Assembly (NCBI GenBank): GCA_947175545.1
Contig: CAMWNI010000013.1
Coordinates: 1-64,000, forward strand
DNA: 64,000 nucleotides
Reading direction: 5' to 3'
DNA from: an uncultured Porphyromonadaceae bacterium
Lineage (GTDB): Bacteria; Bacteroidota; Bacteroidia; Bacteroidales; Muribaculaceae
The notes under the pieces were generated by a model. It had not been told where the DNA came from and did no database searches. It saw only the letters and a list, made by a program, of their open reading frames with translations. The position numbers and the translations under genes were made by a program. Positions 53,404 through 63,200 of this stretch are shown here, one piece after another (position 1 is the stretch's first letter; each line of letters begins with the position of its first letter).

Positions 53404-54732
53404 ATGAAACACCTACTGATCGCCGCCGTCGGAGTCATCTTCGGACTTATGGCGAATGCCCAGGTAAACCTTGCCGGCGTGTATGAAGGGGAGATGAACG
53501 ACAACGTCACCCGCAAACGCATGTATGCCAACCTTGACTTCCTCAACGGAGTGCCTGACTTTACGCAGATTTTCAAAGAAAAGAACGCCTCAATGAAGAT
53601 TCTTCCATCCGATTTCATGAATGCCAAGAAATTGAAGAAGAATTTCGCCGGACAGACCGCTCCTGGATTTATCCGCTACAACAGCAAGACTATTTTCTCG
53701 TCAACGGAAGAACTCAAACTGACCAATCCAAGACTCGAAGACGGCGTTTTGGCTGTTGACTGGGTAAACAACGAAGGAAATAAAGGCAAATGCTTCATCA
53801 TTGTCAAACCTGACAATTCTATCCAATTCCTCGGACTTACGACCATGGACACGGATTTTGGCCCGGATAATCTTGTCTTGACTCAGGTGGAAAACAAATT
53901 GCCACAGGACATGCAACCCTACGTAACCGCACCGGAACTATCCGGCCATATCAACAAACGATATTGCCGTGAAATTCTCTGGCGGTTACATATTGACAGC
54001 CGTAAAGGAATGAGCGGAGTGAAGCCGTCCATAAGCCTTGACCAAGTGCGACGCATCGGCAACAACATTCTCGTGCCGATACAATTCCACAACAAAGCCT
54101 CAAAGGAAGCCCGGCCCCACTTCGGCTCTCATAATCCGTTTGAGACGAACGAACTCGCCTCTATAAACGGCACTGCGTTCCGAGTGTCAAGTTCAGACCA
54201 AAATCTGGAAAAGAGCATCGGACCCAATGAAACTGCAATGCAACGCTTCGAGATTGTCAGCGTGCCTTTGGACGCTCAGAAAATTGACAACATGAAGATT
54301 CAGGGACGAGCGCAATACACCCACTCAACAGAGAAGAACCCCTACGGCGACTTTGAATACGTATTTACCGATATCGTTCTGCCTGAGTTACACCCGTCTA
54401 ACCGTCAAGGCACGTTCATCACAGACAGTGACATTCAGGTCAACTTTGACGGAGTCGCTGCCGAAGGCAAAGACCTCGTGGTAAACTTCACACTGTTCAA
54501 CCATAGCGCTCGAGAGAAACAGATTGACATCAATGACAATGGCACTGCAAGGACTCAGGACGGCGAGGAATTTTCATGCACCGTAAAACTCCCCGCGACT
54601 CTTATGGCCAACGATTTGATCAAAGGAAAGATGATTATCCCCGGAGCAGCCTCCATAAACATCAGAATGGCACGCATCCCGATAACAATCACCGAACGCA
54701 ACCTGAAGTACAAAGCGATGCTTCAATTCTGA
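53404..54732 (+). CDS. Secreted protein of unknown function
   Basis: 442 residues with signal peptide (about 1-20, ending NAQ). Beta-rich, with long strands toward the C-terminus (AEGKDLVVNFTLFNHSAREKQIDIND). No known motif. It lies 41 bp after its neighbour and a strong hairpin follows, so the three genes from 52267 probably form one transcript. Confidence 0.65.
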   Translation: MKHLLIAAVGVIFGLMANAQVNLAGVYEGEMNDNVTRKRMYANLDFLNGVPDFTQIFKEKNASMKILPSDFMNAKKLKKNFAGQTAPGFIRYNSKTIFSSTEELKLTNPRLEDGVLAVDWVNNEGNKGKCFIIVKPDNSIQFLGLTTMDTDFGPDNLVLTQVENKLPQDMQPYVTAPELSGHINKRYCREILWRLHIDSRKGMSGVKPSISLDQVRRIGNNILVPIQFHNKASKEARPHFGSHNPFETNELASINGTAFRVSSSDQNLEKSIGPNETAMQRFEIVSVPLDAQKIDNMKIQGRAQYTHSTEKNPYGDFEYVFTDIVLPELHPSNRQGTFITDSDIQVNFDGVAAEGKDLVVNFTLFNHSAREKQIDINDNGTARTQDGEEFSCTVKLPATLMANDLIKGKMIIPGAASINIRMARIPITITERNLKYKAMLQF

Positions 54733-54739
54733 CAAGACA

Positions 54740-54781
54740 TTATCGGCCGTGATGCAGCATAATATGCACCACGGCCGATAA
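54740..54781 (+). terminator. Hairpin after the three-gene exported cluster
   Basis: Perfect 12-bp arms TTATCGGCCGTG (54740-54751) and CACGGCCGATAA (54770-54781). The T run is weak, so it may be a processing or partial terminator. Confidence 0.6.
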
Positions 54782-55249
54782 ATCAACACGCAATCCCCAG
54801 CCCCCAAAAAGACATAGAACAGTGGTGGCCGGCGGAGCGTTCAGTGGGATGGAAGGAGAAATTATAGGCCAGTCTCTGAATGAAAATTGCGTGATATACC
54901 GAATCATGCTCTGGGGAGACAACAACAATATCTAATGGAGAGCAAACGACTCGCGTCTGATTGAGAAAAAAGCCCCGCTATAAAAAGAGAGATAATCGGT
55001 TCGATTAAAGAATACTGACGAAAAACAGTCAATAGCAATCATATAAAAATGAAAGATAAATCTAAATATTGAAAAGAAGGTTTTATTGCTGATATAATTG
55101 AAAGTAAGATATTTCTATTTATTGCAAAGTGAGCCATTAATCTTAACCCGTGCAAGCATTACGCGGAATTATAGAGAGAATGGATGACACATTGTGTCAT
55201 AAACAATATAAATTTGGCACTGAATTTAACTCATTTGAAAAATTTTTCG
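54782..55249. other. Gene-free AT-rich stretch before the polysaccharide operon
   Basis: About 470 bp without a coding ORF. It holds a perfect 17-bp palindrome (55184-55200). No pair of inverted repeats flanking the promoter was found. Confidence 0.4.
55184..55200. promoter_or_regulatory. Perfect palindrome upstream of the polysaccharide promoter
   Basis: ATGACACA-T-TGTGTCAT, arms of 8 bp around one base, centred about 60 bp upstream of the -7 element at 55250-55257. A dimeric regulator could bind here. It has no T run and is not a terminator. Confidence 0.5.
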
Positions 55250-55257
55250 TAACTTTG
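55250..55257 (+). promoter_or_regulatory. Promoter of the polysaccharide operon
   Basis: TAACTTTG. A short hairpin GCTCTC/GAGAGC follows at about 55270-55290. The -33 element is not clear. Confidence 0.55.
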
Positions 55258-55321
55258 CCGCGTATTACACGCTCTCGATAGCAGAGAGCAGCTGCATAGT
55301 TAATAAGAGTTTTTGATTTCC

Positions 55322-55435
55322 ATGTTTGCAAGTGTTGATACAAAGGTTGTTACGGCAGTATCTTCGGGTGTTGGCGGCGCCGTAGGCGTTGCCTATTGTA
55401 ATTGGTATGTGGCAATTGTAAACAATAATTCATAG
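55322..55435 (+). CDS. 37-residue hydrophobic peptide ORF upstream of ugd
   Basis: ATG 55322 to TAG 55433-55435. The peptide is MFASVDTKVVTAVSSG then GVGGAVGVAYCNWYVAIVNNNS-like, with a Gly-rich hydrophobic middle and a Cys. It is the first ORF after the promoter and precedes ugd by 100 bp. It could be a leader peptide regulating the operon, a small membrane or bacteriocin-like peptide, or chance. Confidence 0.4.
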   Translation: MFASVDTKVVTAVSSGVGGAVGVAYCNWYVAIVNNNS

Positions 55436-55535
55436 TAAGAAGCCAAGTCAAGACTGGAGCCTCTTCATTATGAAACGAATTTGGCCCAACAGACAATTAC
55501 ACGAGTCTTGAAAAACGAAAAAAAAGCAAAGATCA

Positions 55536-56843
55536 ATGAATATCGCAGTCGCAGGGACCGGATATGTCGGTCTGAGTATAGCCACTCTGCTTGCGCAGCA
55601 CAATAAGGTGACAGCCGTTGATGTCATCCCCGAAAAAGTAGAGAAGATCAACCGACATATCTCGCCCATTCAGGACGAGTATATTGAGAAGTATCTCGCT
55701 GAAAAAGAACTAAATCTGACCGCTACGCTTAACGGTAGGGAGGCTTACCGCGAGGCCGATTTCGTGGTCATAGCCGCTCCGACCAACTATGACCCAGTAA
55801 AGAATTATTTTGATACGCACTGCATAGAGGATGTAATAGAACTCGTACTCGAAGTAAACCCAGATGCAGTGATGGTGATAAAATCCACCATCCCCGTGGG
55901 CTATTGCCGCAGTCTTTATGTGAAATATGCGGCCAAGGGAGTCAGCCGGTTCAATCTTCTGTTCTCGCCGGAGTTTCTCAGAGAAAGCAAGGCGCTGTAT
56001 GACAATCTCTACCCTTCGCGAATCATTGTGGGCTATCCGAAGATTATCGACAATCCGGAGTTTGCAGAGGAAAACGATGCGATCAGAACGATTGCCGATG
56101 TCGAATTTCTTGAATCAAAAGCCCATGACTTTGCATCGCTGCTGCTGAAGGGTGCTATAAAACAGGAAATTCCCACGCTTTTCATGGGGATGAAGGAGGC
56201 CGAGGCCGTGAAGCTCTTCGCCAATACCTATCTCGCTCTCCGTGTCAGCTATTTCAACGAGCTTGACACATATGCCGAGGCTAAAGGCCTTGATTCTCAG
56301 GCCATCATAGAGGGCATAGGCCTTGATCCGCGCATTGGTACACACTACAATAATCCGTCATTCGGTTATGGTGGCTACTGCCTGCCGAAAGACACCAAGC
56401 AGCTGCTGGCCAACTATGCCGACGTTCCCCAACAGATGATGTCAGCTATTGTCGAAAGCAATCGCACGCGCAAAGACTTCATTGCAGATCAAGTTCTGAG
56501 AATGGCGGGGTGGTATGATTATTCCTCGGCCAACCACTTTGGATCTGCCAGTGAACGTACAGTGACAATTGGTGTCTATCGTCTGACGATGAAATCAAAT
56601 TCTGACAACTTCCGCCAGTCGTCTATCCAGGGCGTGATGAAACGCATCAAGGCCAAAGGTGCGGAGGTCATCATCTATGAGCCTACCCTTGAAGACGGTT
56701 CAACATTCTTCGGAAGCCGGGTTGTCAACGATCTTTCCGAATTCAAGCGCCTCAGCAACGCCATTATAGCAAACCGCTATGATACATGTCTGGATGATGT
56801 TCAAGGGAAGGTTTATACGAGGGATATTTTTAAGAGGGATTAA
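55536..56843 (+). CDS. ugd: UDP-glucose 6-dehydrogenase
   Basis: 435 residues. N-terminal Rossmann motif [23 protein letters not shown]. The catalytic cysteine is in [15 protein letters not shown] near residue 281, with FSPEFLRE and the [11 protein letters not shown]-like region. It oxidises UDP-glucose to UDP-glucuronate for acidic polysaccharide. First enzyme of the operon. Confidence 0.92.
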   Translation: MNIAVAGTGYVGLSIATLLAQHNKVTAVDVIPEKVEKINRHISPIQDEYIEKYLAEKELNLTATLNGREAYREADFVVIAAPTNYDPVKNYFDTHCIEDVIELVLEVNPDAVMVIKSTIPVGYCRSLYVKYAAKGVSRFNLLFSPEFLRESKALYDNLYPSRIIVGYPKIIDNPEFAEENDAIRTIADVEFLESKAHDFASLLLKGAIKQEIPTLFMGMKEAEAVKLFANTYLALRVSYFNELDTYAEAKGLDSQAIIEGIGLDPRIGTHYNNPSFGYGGYCLPKDTKQLLANYADVPQQMMSAIVESNRTRKDFIADQVLRMAGWYDYSSANHFGSASERTVTIGVYRLTMKSNSDNFRQSSIQGVMKRIKAKGAEVIIYEPTLEDGSTFFGSRVVNDLSEFKRLSNAIIANRYDTCLDDVQGKVYTRDIFKRD

Positions 56844-56909
56844 TCCATATAAACAATTCTTAAACACGTTTTTATGGTCCCCCATATGCAAAATCATACA
56901 CTTTTTTTA

Positions 56910-57956
56910 ATGAGTCAAAGTTTCACCAAGGTTCGAGATTCTAATTTTGAATTACTGAGAATCGTTGCGATACTAATGGTTCTCATACTTCATGCTGACT
57001 TTTTTTCGCTTGAGGGTCCTTCAGTGTCTGACATCATGTCTGATTTGCCAGGGTCTTCAATGAGAATTTTAATTCAGGCTTTGACCATATCGGCTGTTGA
57101 CATCTTTGTGATGATATCCGGCTACTATGGCATCCGACACTCTAAACGCGGCATCTTTAACTTTCTGTTTCAAACATTCTTCTACCTTATCATAGTATAT
57201 GTTGTTTGTATAGCCTGCGGATTGTCAAAATTAAACATAACCGGAATAAAGGAATTGTTCATGCTGACATCATCCAATTGGTTTCTCAAATCATATATTT
57301 TGTTATATATAATTGCGCCAGTACTAAACGCATTTGTCTCAAATGCCAATAAACGGCAATTCAAATTTATACTGATAGCGTACTACGCATTTATTTTGAT
57401 ATGGGGATGGCTATTCCCGGCATCTACCGATTATATCGCCGGAGGCTATTCACCAGTATTTTTTGTATGGCTGTATCTGCTTGCAAGATATATACGGCTT
57501 TATTCCTTCCGTCTCAACCAATTGACATTTGCAACTGCTACTATATTTTACATCGCCACAGCCCTCTTTGTATTATTAGCATGTATATCAACCTGTTACA
57601 TAGGAAGAAATGCTGTATATGGCTATATTCTGCTGCAGTATATATCACCCACAACTGTGGCAGCTGCAATGTTACTGATCATAGCCACTTCCAAGGTACA
57701 TATTTCAAGCAAACTGATCAATAGACTTGCCGCCAGTAGCTTTGCTGTTTATTTAGTATATGTAAACCCAAATCTTCTAACTCCCTACCGCAATTTATTC
57801 TGCGACCTTTACCACACCTATTCCGATCTTATGTACTGGCTAATCGTGCTTGGCTTGGTTGCAATCATGTATGTTGCGATAGCGGTGATTGATACAGTCC
57901 GAATCTATTTATGGAAACGCATTGAACTGACCGGTTTGAATAATGAGAATAGATAA
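56910..57956 (+). CDS. Acyltransferase-3-family membrane protein
   Basis: 348 residues from ATG 56910 (or 360 from 56874). It has about ten membrane spans; the N-terminus NFELLRIVAILMVLILHADFF is the acyltransferase-3 start, with the catalytic His in LILHA. It acetylates or otherwise acylates surface polysaccharide. Its 3' end overlaps the next gene by 14 nt. Confidence 0.85.
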   Translation: MSQSFTKVRDSNFELLRIVAILMVLILHADFFSLEGPSVSDIMSDLPGSSMRILIQALTISAVDIFVMISGYYGIRHSKRGIFNFLFQTFFYLIIVYVVCIACGLSKLNITGIKELFMLTSSNWFLKSYILLYIIAPVLNAFVSNANKRQFKFILIAYYAFILIWGWLFPASTDYIAGGYSPVFFVWLYLLARYIRLYSFRLNQLTFATATIFYIATALFVLLACISTCYIGRNAVYGYILLQYISPTTVAAAMLLIIATSKVHISSKLINRLAASSFAVYLVYVNPNLLTPYRNLFCDLYHTYSDLMYWLIVLGLVAIMYVAIAVIDTVRIYLWKRIELTGLNNENR

Positions 57957-58916
57957 AAGCCTCTCGATAAAGCTCACCGAAGTGAATGTGGTCATGACAA
58001 TCCTGATTGTATGGCTTCATGTCGCGCCAATTTTTAACCTTCCACAATGGGTACAACAAATTGCGATCATTGCTGTGCCATGTTTTTGGACAATCTCTGC
58101 GTTTCTCTATTTCGCAAGTTTCGACTTCTCCTCTCCTTGGAAGAGCTATAAGTCAAAACTGTCAACCCGTGTCCGCACCATCTTAGTCCCATTCATAGTG
58201 TTCAATATATTCGGACTACTGTTCAGCGTGGCTTTGCTTCAAATCCATCCAGTCGATTATCATCCATTGGACGGAGTAAATGCGGGCAATTGTCTACAAG
58301 CACTGTATCATAGTAAATGGAACGGCGCCTTATGGTATTTGCGAGCTTTGTTTGAGTTTGCGCTTATTGCTCCATTAATCGGCTATATCATACGGGCGAC
58401 CAAATGGTCAATTCTTCTTGTAGTGCCGATATATCTGCTATGTCAATATGCTTCCTATTCAAGTTTTATCTACTGGATGGTAAATATATTCACAGGTGCT
58501 TATATCGCAATCTGGCATGAACAGCTCTCGGCTCATTACGCACAACGCAAAGCGCTATATATCAGCGCGTTAGCGGTTGCATTAGGGGGGGGGTGACAGC
58601 CGCCTGGTATTCAGGCATTTGCGATGACTATATGATACGGGTTCTCACTGCGCCTACTGTAATATTCCTGATAATGAATATTCATCTAATACCTTCTGCC
58701 GTGGCACTCGCTCTTGCTCCTTACACAATGTTAATTTATTGTCTTCATGGCAGTATTATGCGCATCACAAGCAAAATCCCATCAATTTTCGGTGTAAGCT
58801 CCGAGTTTACTGCTTTTGTGCTTGCGGTGGCATTAACGATAATTGCGATTGTAATCCTCCAGATATTTCTGAAAAAAAGTCCCAAAATATGGAAATTGAT
58901 TATGGGGGGCAGATAG
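57943..58916 (+). pseudogene. Phase-variable (currently off) acyltransferase-3-family gene
   Basis: Frame 1 (57943-58596) encodes 217 residues: the acyltransferase-3 N-terminus NVVMTILIVWLHVAPIF with its conserved His, through spans ending ISALAVALGGG. There it stops at TGA after a G9 tract (58585-58593). Adding one G (or removing two) joins it in frame to the ORF at 58593-58916 (AAWYSGICDDYMIRVLTAPTVIFLIMN…), the missing C-terminal spans. The restored protein would be about 324 residues, normal for the family. Confidence 0.8.
58585..58593 (+). repeat. G9 homopolymer, putative phase-variation tract
   Basis: Nine consecutive G residues inside the acyltransferase coding sequence, exactly at the frame break. 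G10 or G7 would restore the frame. Confidence 0.85.
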
Positions 58917-58926
58917 TTAAATATTT

Positions 58927-60387
58927 ATGAGCGAATTCAAACAACATTTCAGACATGGCCTCCTTTGGACTGCTCTCGACAAGTATTCGGGACAAATAAT
59001 CAGTATCGGCATATCAATGGTGCTGGCCCGATTGCTGACTCCTTATGACTACGGCATCGTAGCCACTGCTTCGGTGATCATCAATTTTCTCTCCATCTTT
59101 ACAAGCATCGGCATTGGCCCAGCCGTGATACAGAAAAAAGATCTGAGCGACGAGGACATCAATCACATCTTCACATTTACAGTAATCATCGGCATAGTTT
59201 GTGGCGGTATTTGTTTCGGATGTTCGTGGCTGGTAGCTGACTATTACAAGAACCCGATAATTATTCCAGTGTTGCAGATACTTGCCATAGGAGTTGTATT
59301 GAGTGCAATCAACATGGTACCGGCAGCGCTTATGTCCAAGCATCTAAGGTTTAGGGAGATGGCTACGCGCAGCCTTGCTTTCCAGATTGTTTTTGGTATA
59401 CTCGGCATCGTAGCCGCCTTCTATGAAGCCGGTGTCTACGCCCTGATAGTGCCGCCTATATTATCATCCATATGCACCTTCCTCTATAACAACCATTTCT
59501 ACCCAGTAAAACTCCGATTACATTTTTCGTTGGCTCCAATTAAGAAAATATTCTCATTTTCATCTTATCTGTTCTTGTTTGAACTCTTTAACTATTTCTC
59601 AAGAAACATTGACAAAATCATCATCGGCCGATATATCTCCGAAAACGCACTTGGATATTATGAGAAGTCGTATCGTCTCATGCAGTTGCCACTCCAAAAC
59701 ATTACCGCTGTAATCTATCCCGTATTGCAGCCTGTACTGTCAAACTTGCAGGATAATCCTAAAGAAATCGGAAACAAGTTCACCAGCATAATATCAACGA
59801 TCAGTTTGGTGGGATTTCCTCTAAGCGTAATCTTGTACTTCTGCGCCCCAGAAATCATTACCGTTATGTTCGGCTCCCAGTGGACTTCCGCTATTCCACC
59901 ATTCAAAATTCTTGCAATATCTGTTCCTTTTATACTCATTAACAATCCGACCGGGCCGGTATTTATGGCATGTAATGCCTCGAAAAGGCTCTTCTATACA
60001 GGTGTCGTCAACACTTGCATAACCATCTCAGGCTTCGTGATAGCCTCAAGCATTGACAGAACTATCGAGATGATTGCATGGGGCTGGACCATTACAAGTA
60101 TTATAAATGTACTGAATTCTTACACTCAATTATATGGTCGCATAATGAAAATGTCTCCCGTTTGTGTGTTCCGCCATTTCATACATCCTATGATTTGCGC
60201 CGCACTTCTTATTGCGGCATATATCGGTTACGGCTACATTGCTGTAAGGATACCGGACTTCTTTGATTTATGCTTGAAAGTTGTTTTAGGCCTTATTTTG
60301 GGATTGACTTTCTATCATCTTGTCGGAGATATTAACCTCCGGAAGATGACCCGCGCACTATGGAACAAGCTCCGGCACAAACAGTAA
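58927..60387 (+). CDS. Wzx-type polysaccharide flippase
   Basis: 486 residues, about 12 membrane spans. The N-terminus FRHGLLWTALDKYSGQIISIGISMVLARLLTPYDYGIVATASVIINF is typical of MOP-superfamily oligosaccharide flippases. It moves undecaprenyl-linked repeat units across the inner membrane. No Wzy polymerase lies in the window; it may be beyond the right edge. Confidence 0.88.
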   Translation: MSEFKQHFRHGLLWTALDKYSGQIISIGISMVLARLLTPYDYGIVATASVIINFLSIFTSIGIGPAVIQKKDLSDEDINHIFTFTVIIGIVCGGICFGCSWLVADYYKNPIIIPVLQILAIGVVLSAINMVPAALMSKHLRFREMATRSLAFQIVFGILGIVAAFYEAGVYALIVPPILSSICTFLYNNHFYPVKLRLHFSLAPIKKIFSFSSYLFLFELFNYFSRNIDKIIIGRYISENALGYYEKSYRLMQLPLQNITAVIYPVLQPVLSNLQDNPKEIGNKFTSIISTISLVGFPLSVILYFCAPEIITVMFGSQWTSAIPPFKILAISVPFILINNPTGPVFMACNASKRLFYTGVVNTCITISGFVIASSIDRTIEMIAWGWTITSIINVLNSYTQLYGRIMKMSPVCVFRHFIHPMICAALLIAAYIGYGYIAVRIPDFFDLCLKVVLGLILGLTFYHLVGDINLRKMTRALWNKLRHKQ

Positions 60388-60413
60388 ACTAAAATAACAA
60401 CTTACAATACAAT

Positions 60414-61337
60414 ATGAAAAGTATACGCAATTTGTACATAAAATATATCATAGGTGGAGCTAAACTCGGCGCCGACACTGCCAACAAGGCACAGCTCTTT
60501 GAGCAGAAGTCCGAAATGCTTAGGTATTTTACCCTTCACTCAACCAAATCAGGAATAAGTGATCAAAGGCTGTGTGATCATGAAGTGATCGTGACACTCA
60601 CAACTTTCGGTCGCCGTTTGTATGACGTCTATCTCACAATTGAATCAATTATGCAGGGAAGCTTATGTCCCAACCGCATAATTCTTTGGATTGCCGAGGA
60701 TATGCGGGGCAAAGTACTCCCCGTGACATTGCAAAAACAAATGGAGCGTGGTCTTGAAATTAAATATACCACTGACATCCGTTCTTACAAAAAACTCGTC
60801 CCAACGCTTGTAGAATATCCAGATGCCGTCTGTGTCACCATCGACGATGACATTATCTATAACTTCGACTTGCTTGAAAATCTCATCAATGCCTATAATG
60901 AATACCCCAGTTGCATCCATGCATGCAGAGTACACCACATCAAAGTTGACAACAACGGCTATCCGGTAAAGTACAATGACTGGAAGTGGGGAGCGGGTGC
61001 TGAATACGCAACTAAATACAATTTTGCCACCGGAGCAGGCGGCGTCCTTTATCCGCCTCACAGCCTTAATCTGAACGTGACTGACTCTGACGCCTTCACA
61101 CGGCTTGCTCCGATGGCCGATGATGTGTGGTTCTACGCGATGGCCTTGCTGAACGGATATAGGGTAAAGAAATGTTTTACCCGAAACAGTTCGGGCGAAG
61201 ATTATATACAGAACGATAGCGTGCAGGCAGTATCGCTTAACTCCACTAATGTAGCCCAGTGCAAGAACGATGAGCAGATTAGAGCTGTGTTTCAGGCCTA
61301 CGGCATATACGATATTCTAAAATCAGATCTTAAATAA
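60414..61337 (+). CDS. Glycosyltransferase with DDD motif
   Basis: 307 residues. VTLTTFGRRLYDVYLTIESIMQGSLCPNRIILWIAED and the VCVTIDDDIIYNFDLLENLINAYNE segment (metal-binding DDD) indicate a GT-A-type glycosyltransferase. Family number and sugar not assigned. The stop overlaps the next ATG region (61337). Confidence 0.75.
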   Translation: MKSIRNLYIKYIIGGAKLGADTANKAQLFEQKSEMLRYFTLHSTKSGISDQRLCDHEVIVTLTTFGRRLYDVYLTIESIMQGSLCPNRIILWIAEDMRGKVLPVTLQKQMERGLEIKYTTDIRSYKKLVPTLVEYPDAVCVTIDDDIIYNFDLLENLINAYNEYPSCIHACRVHHIKVDNNGYPVKYNDWKWGAGAEYATKYNFATGAGGVLYPPHSLNLNVTDSDAFTRLAPMADDVWFYAMALLNGYRVKKCFTRNSSGEDYIQNDSVQAVSLNSTNVAQCKNDEQIRAVFQAYGIYDILKSDLK

Positions 61338-62320
61338 TGACAGCGGTATATATTCTGATAAGCAACGGTAACGACTTATTTTATGAGCAGTTGCTGGTGT
61401 CGCTTTACTCGCTAAGAATGCACAATCCGGAGCTGAATGTGGTGGTCTTAGTCGACGAAATGACGGAGCGGACATTACATAGCAAACGATCAAAAGTCAG
61501 GGAACTGGCAAATGAAATAAAAGTTGTGGATGTACCTGAAGAGTACAATCCCAAAGAACGGTCACGGTATATAAAAACCACTTTCCGTAACTACCTCTCA
61601 GGGGACCTGCTTTTTATCGACACAGATACCGTCATCACAGACAATCTCAGAGATGTTGAAAACACCAACGCGGACATGGCATGTGTGCTGGACTACCATG
61701 CAACTTTGGACCAACAGTTAGATGGGGACAAAATCAGGAAAAATGTACAGTCAATATTCAATGAGAATATATCGGATGAAAATGTTTATTTCAATTCCGG
61801 AGTGATATGGCTCAAGGATACGCCTGCAGTAAGGGGCTTGTTTGACCAATGGAATCGCTATTGGAAAATAGCCGCCTTCGAGGCAGGAAAATGTTTTGAC
61901 CAGCCCGCACTGATGATAGCCAACAGAAAGTGCGGACACATAATCGGCGAGCTTGACGGAACATATAACTGCCAAATTCTAACCAGCATACGATATCTTC
62001 ACAAAGCCAAAATCATACATTTTTTCAACAACGTATGGCAGGGCAAAGAGCAACTGTCACCTTTCTTAGGACATGAGCTATATGAGGAGATTAAACGGAC
62101 AGGAGAAATATCACCTGAAACAAAAGAGTTGATCGCGAACAGCAAATCATCTTTTTATGCTCCGACTTATTTTACTTGTAAAGAACAAGTGGAATTTATG
62201 AATGACATTGTAGGCGCAACCTGCTTTTCGTCATATCTCCAGCAAAATCTCTCCTATCGTGCCATACGATTGTTCTGCCAACTCAGGTATAATCTTGCCA
62301 AAATTCTATCGCGAAAATAA
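61337..62320 (+). CDS. GT8-like glycosyltransferase
   Basis: 327 residues. YILISNGNDLFYEQLLVSLYSLRMHNPELNVVVLVDE and LLFIDTDTVITDNL (DxD-type) place it near GT8 LPS glycosyltransferases. HFFNNVWQGKEQLSPFLGHELYEEIKRTGE follows. Its TAA overlaps the next ATG by one base (TAATG). Confidence 0.8.
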   Translation: MTAVYILISNGNDLFYEQLLVSLYSLRMHNPELNVVVLVDEMTERTLHSKRSKVRELANEIKVVDVPEEYNPKERSRYIKTTFRNYLSGDLLFIDTDTVITDNLRDVENTNADMACVLDYHATLDQQLDGDKIRKNVQSIFNENISDENVYFNSGVIWLKDTPAVRGLFDQWNRYWKIAAFEAGKCFDQPALMIANRKCGHIIGELDGTYNCQILTSIRYLHKAKIIHFFNNVWQGKEQLSPFLGHELYEEIKRTGEISPETKELIANSKSSFYAPTYFTCKEQVEFMNDIVGATCFSSYLQQNLSYRAIRLFCQLRYNLAKILSRK

Positions 62321-63200
62321 TGCGACACGCTTATTGTATCATAGCACACTCTGATCCTCAACAATTGTGGCGTCTCATTGATTTACTGGACGATGAGCGC
62401 AACGACATCTACATCCACATCGACAAAAAGACTGATACTCAAGCATTTACCCCCCCCCACTACATCGCAAATATCTAAGCAAGATAGAGTTTATCAGTAA
62501 AAGGGTAAAAGTATATTGGGGACATTACTCGCAGATCGTATGCGAACTCAATCTGCTTGAATCGGTTCTTGCTTCTGAAACGGAATACAGCTACATTCAT
62601 CTGATATCGGGAGTTGACATGCCTCTCAAATCCCAAAATGATATTCATGACTTTTGCGACAAGCATATGGGCGTTGAGTTCATACAGTTCGACAACTCAG
62701 ACTTCAATCTCCGCGATCTGAAAGAGAAAACTGAATACCCCTATTATTGGGGGCGACATCTGCGACTTGACGGATTATATTCGAAGACAGTAGGTCGCAT
62801 CATGTTCCATATTTCCCGAATGATAGTCAAAGGACTTAGACTTAGATCACACTATGATATTGAGCTACACAAAGGCCCCCAGTGGTTCAGCATCACGAAA
62901 GGACTGGCTCATTGGCTTGTAAATAACAGAAAAGACATCCTGAAAACGTTCAAGCATGTCTGGTGTCCCGATGAAATGATGGTGCAGACTTTCGTTTTGA
63001 TCTCGCCTTTCGCCAGCAACATCTCGTCACGAGGAAATCTTAGGAAAATAGACTGGGAACGTGGCGCGCCATATACTTGGCAAGACGAAGATTTTGACGA
63101 ACTAATAAACTCGGATGCAATGTTTGCCCGAAAATTTGCAATGCAACAAACCCCCGAATTAATAAACAAACTGACAAAATATCTCAGACAATGCCATTAA
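62320..63200 (+). pseudogene. Phase-variable (currently off) core-2/I-branching-type glycosyltransferase
   Basis: From ATG 62320 the frame reads HAYCIIAHSDPQQLWRLIDLLDDERNDIYIHIDKKTDTQAF, then enters a C9 tract (62450-62458) and stops at 62476-62478 after 52 residues. With one more C the frame continues LHRKYLSKIEFISKRVKVYWGHYSQIVCELNLL…YIHLISGVDMPLKSQNDIHDF through to 63200, about 293 residues. Both halves are typical of GT14-like beta-1,6-N-acetylglucosaminyltransferases (SGVDMPLKS, KRVKVYWGHYS). Without a restart the enzyme is off. Confidence 0.82.
62450..62458 (+). repeat. C9 homopolymer, putative phase-variation tract
   Basis: Nine consecutive C residues exactly at the frame break of the GT14-like gene. 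C10 or C7 restores the frame. Confidence 0.85.

Noticed and set aside
55184-55300. Invertible promoter of the Bacteroides capsule type
   Set aside because: I found a palindrome and a short hairpin but no pair of matching inverted repeats flanking the -7 element, and no invertase gene in the window.
62619-63200. Separate 193-codon gene for the GT14 C-terminal half
   Set aside because: Its first Met lies in the middle of the conserved SGVDMPLKS block, so it is the remainder of the frame broken at the C9 tract rather than an independent gene.
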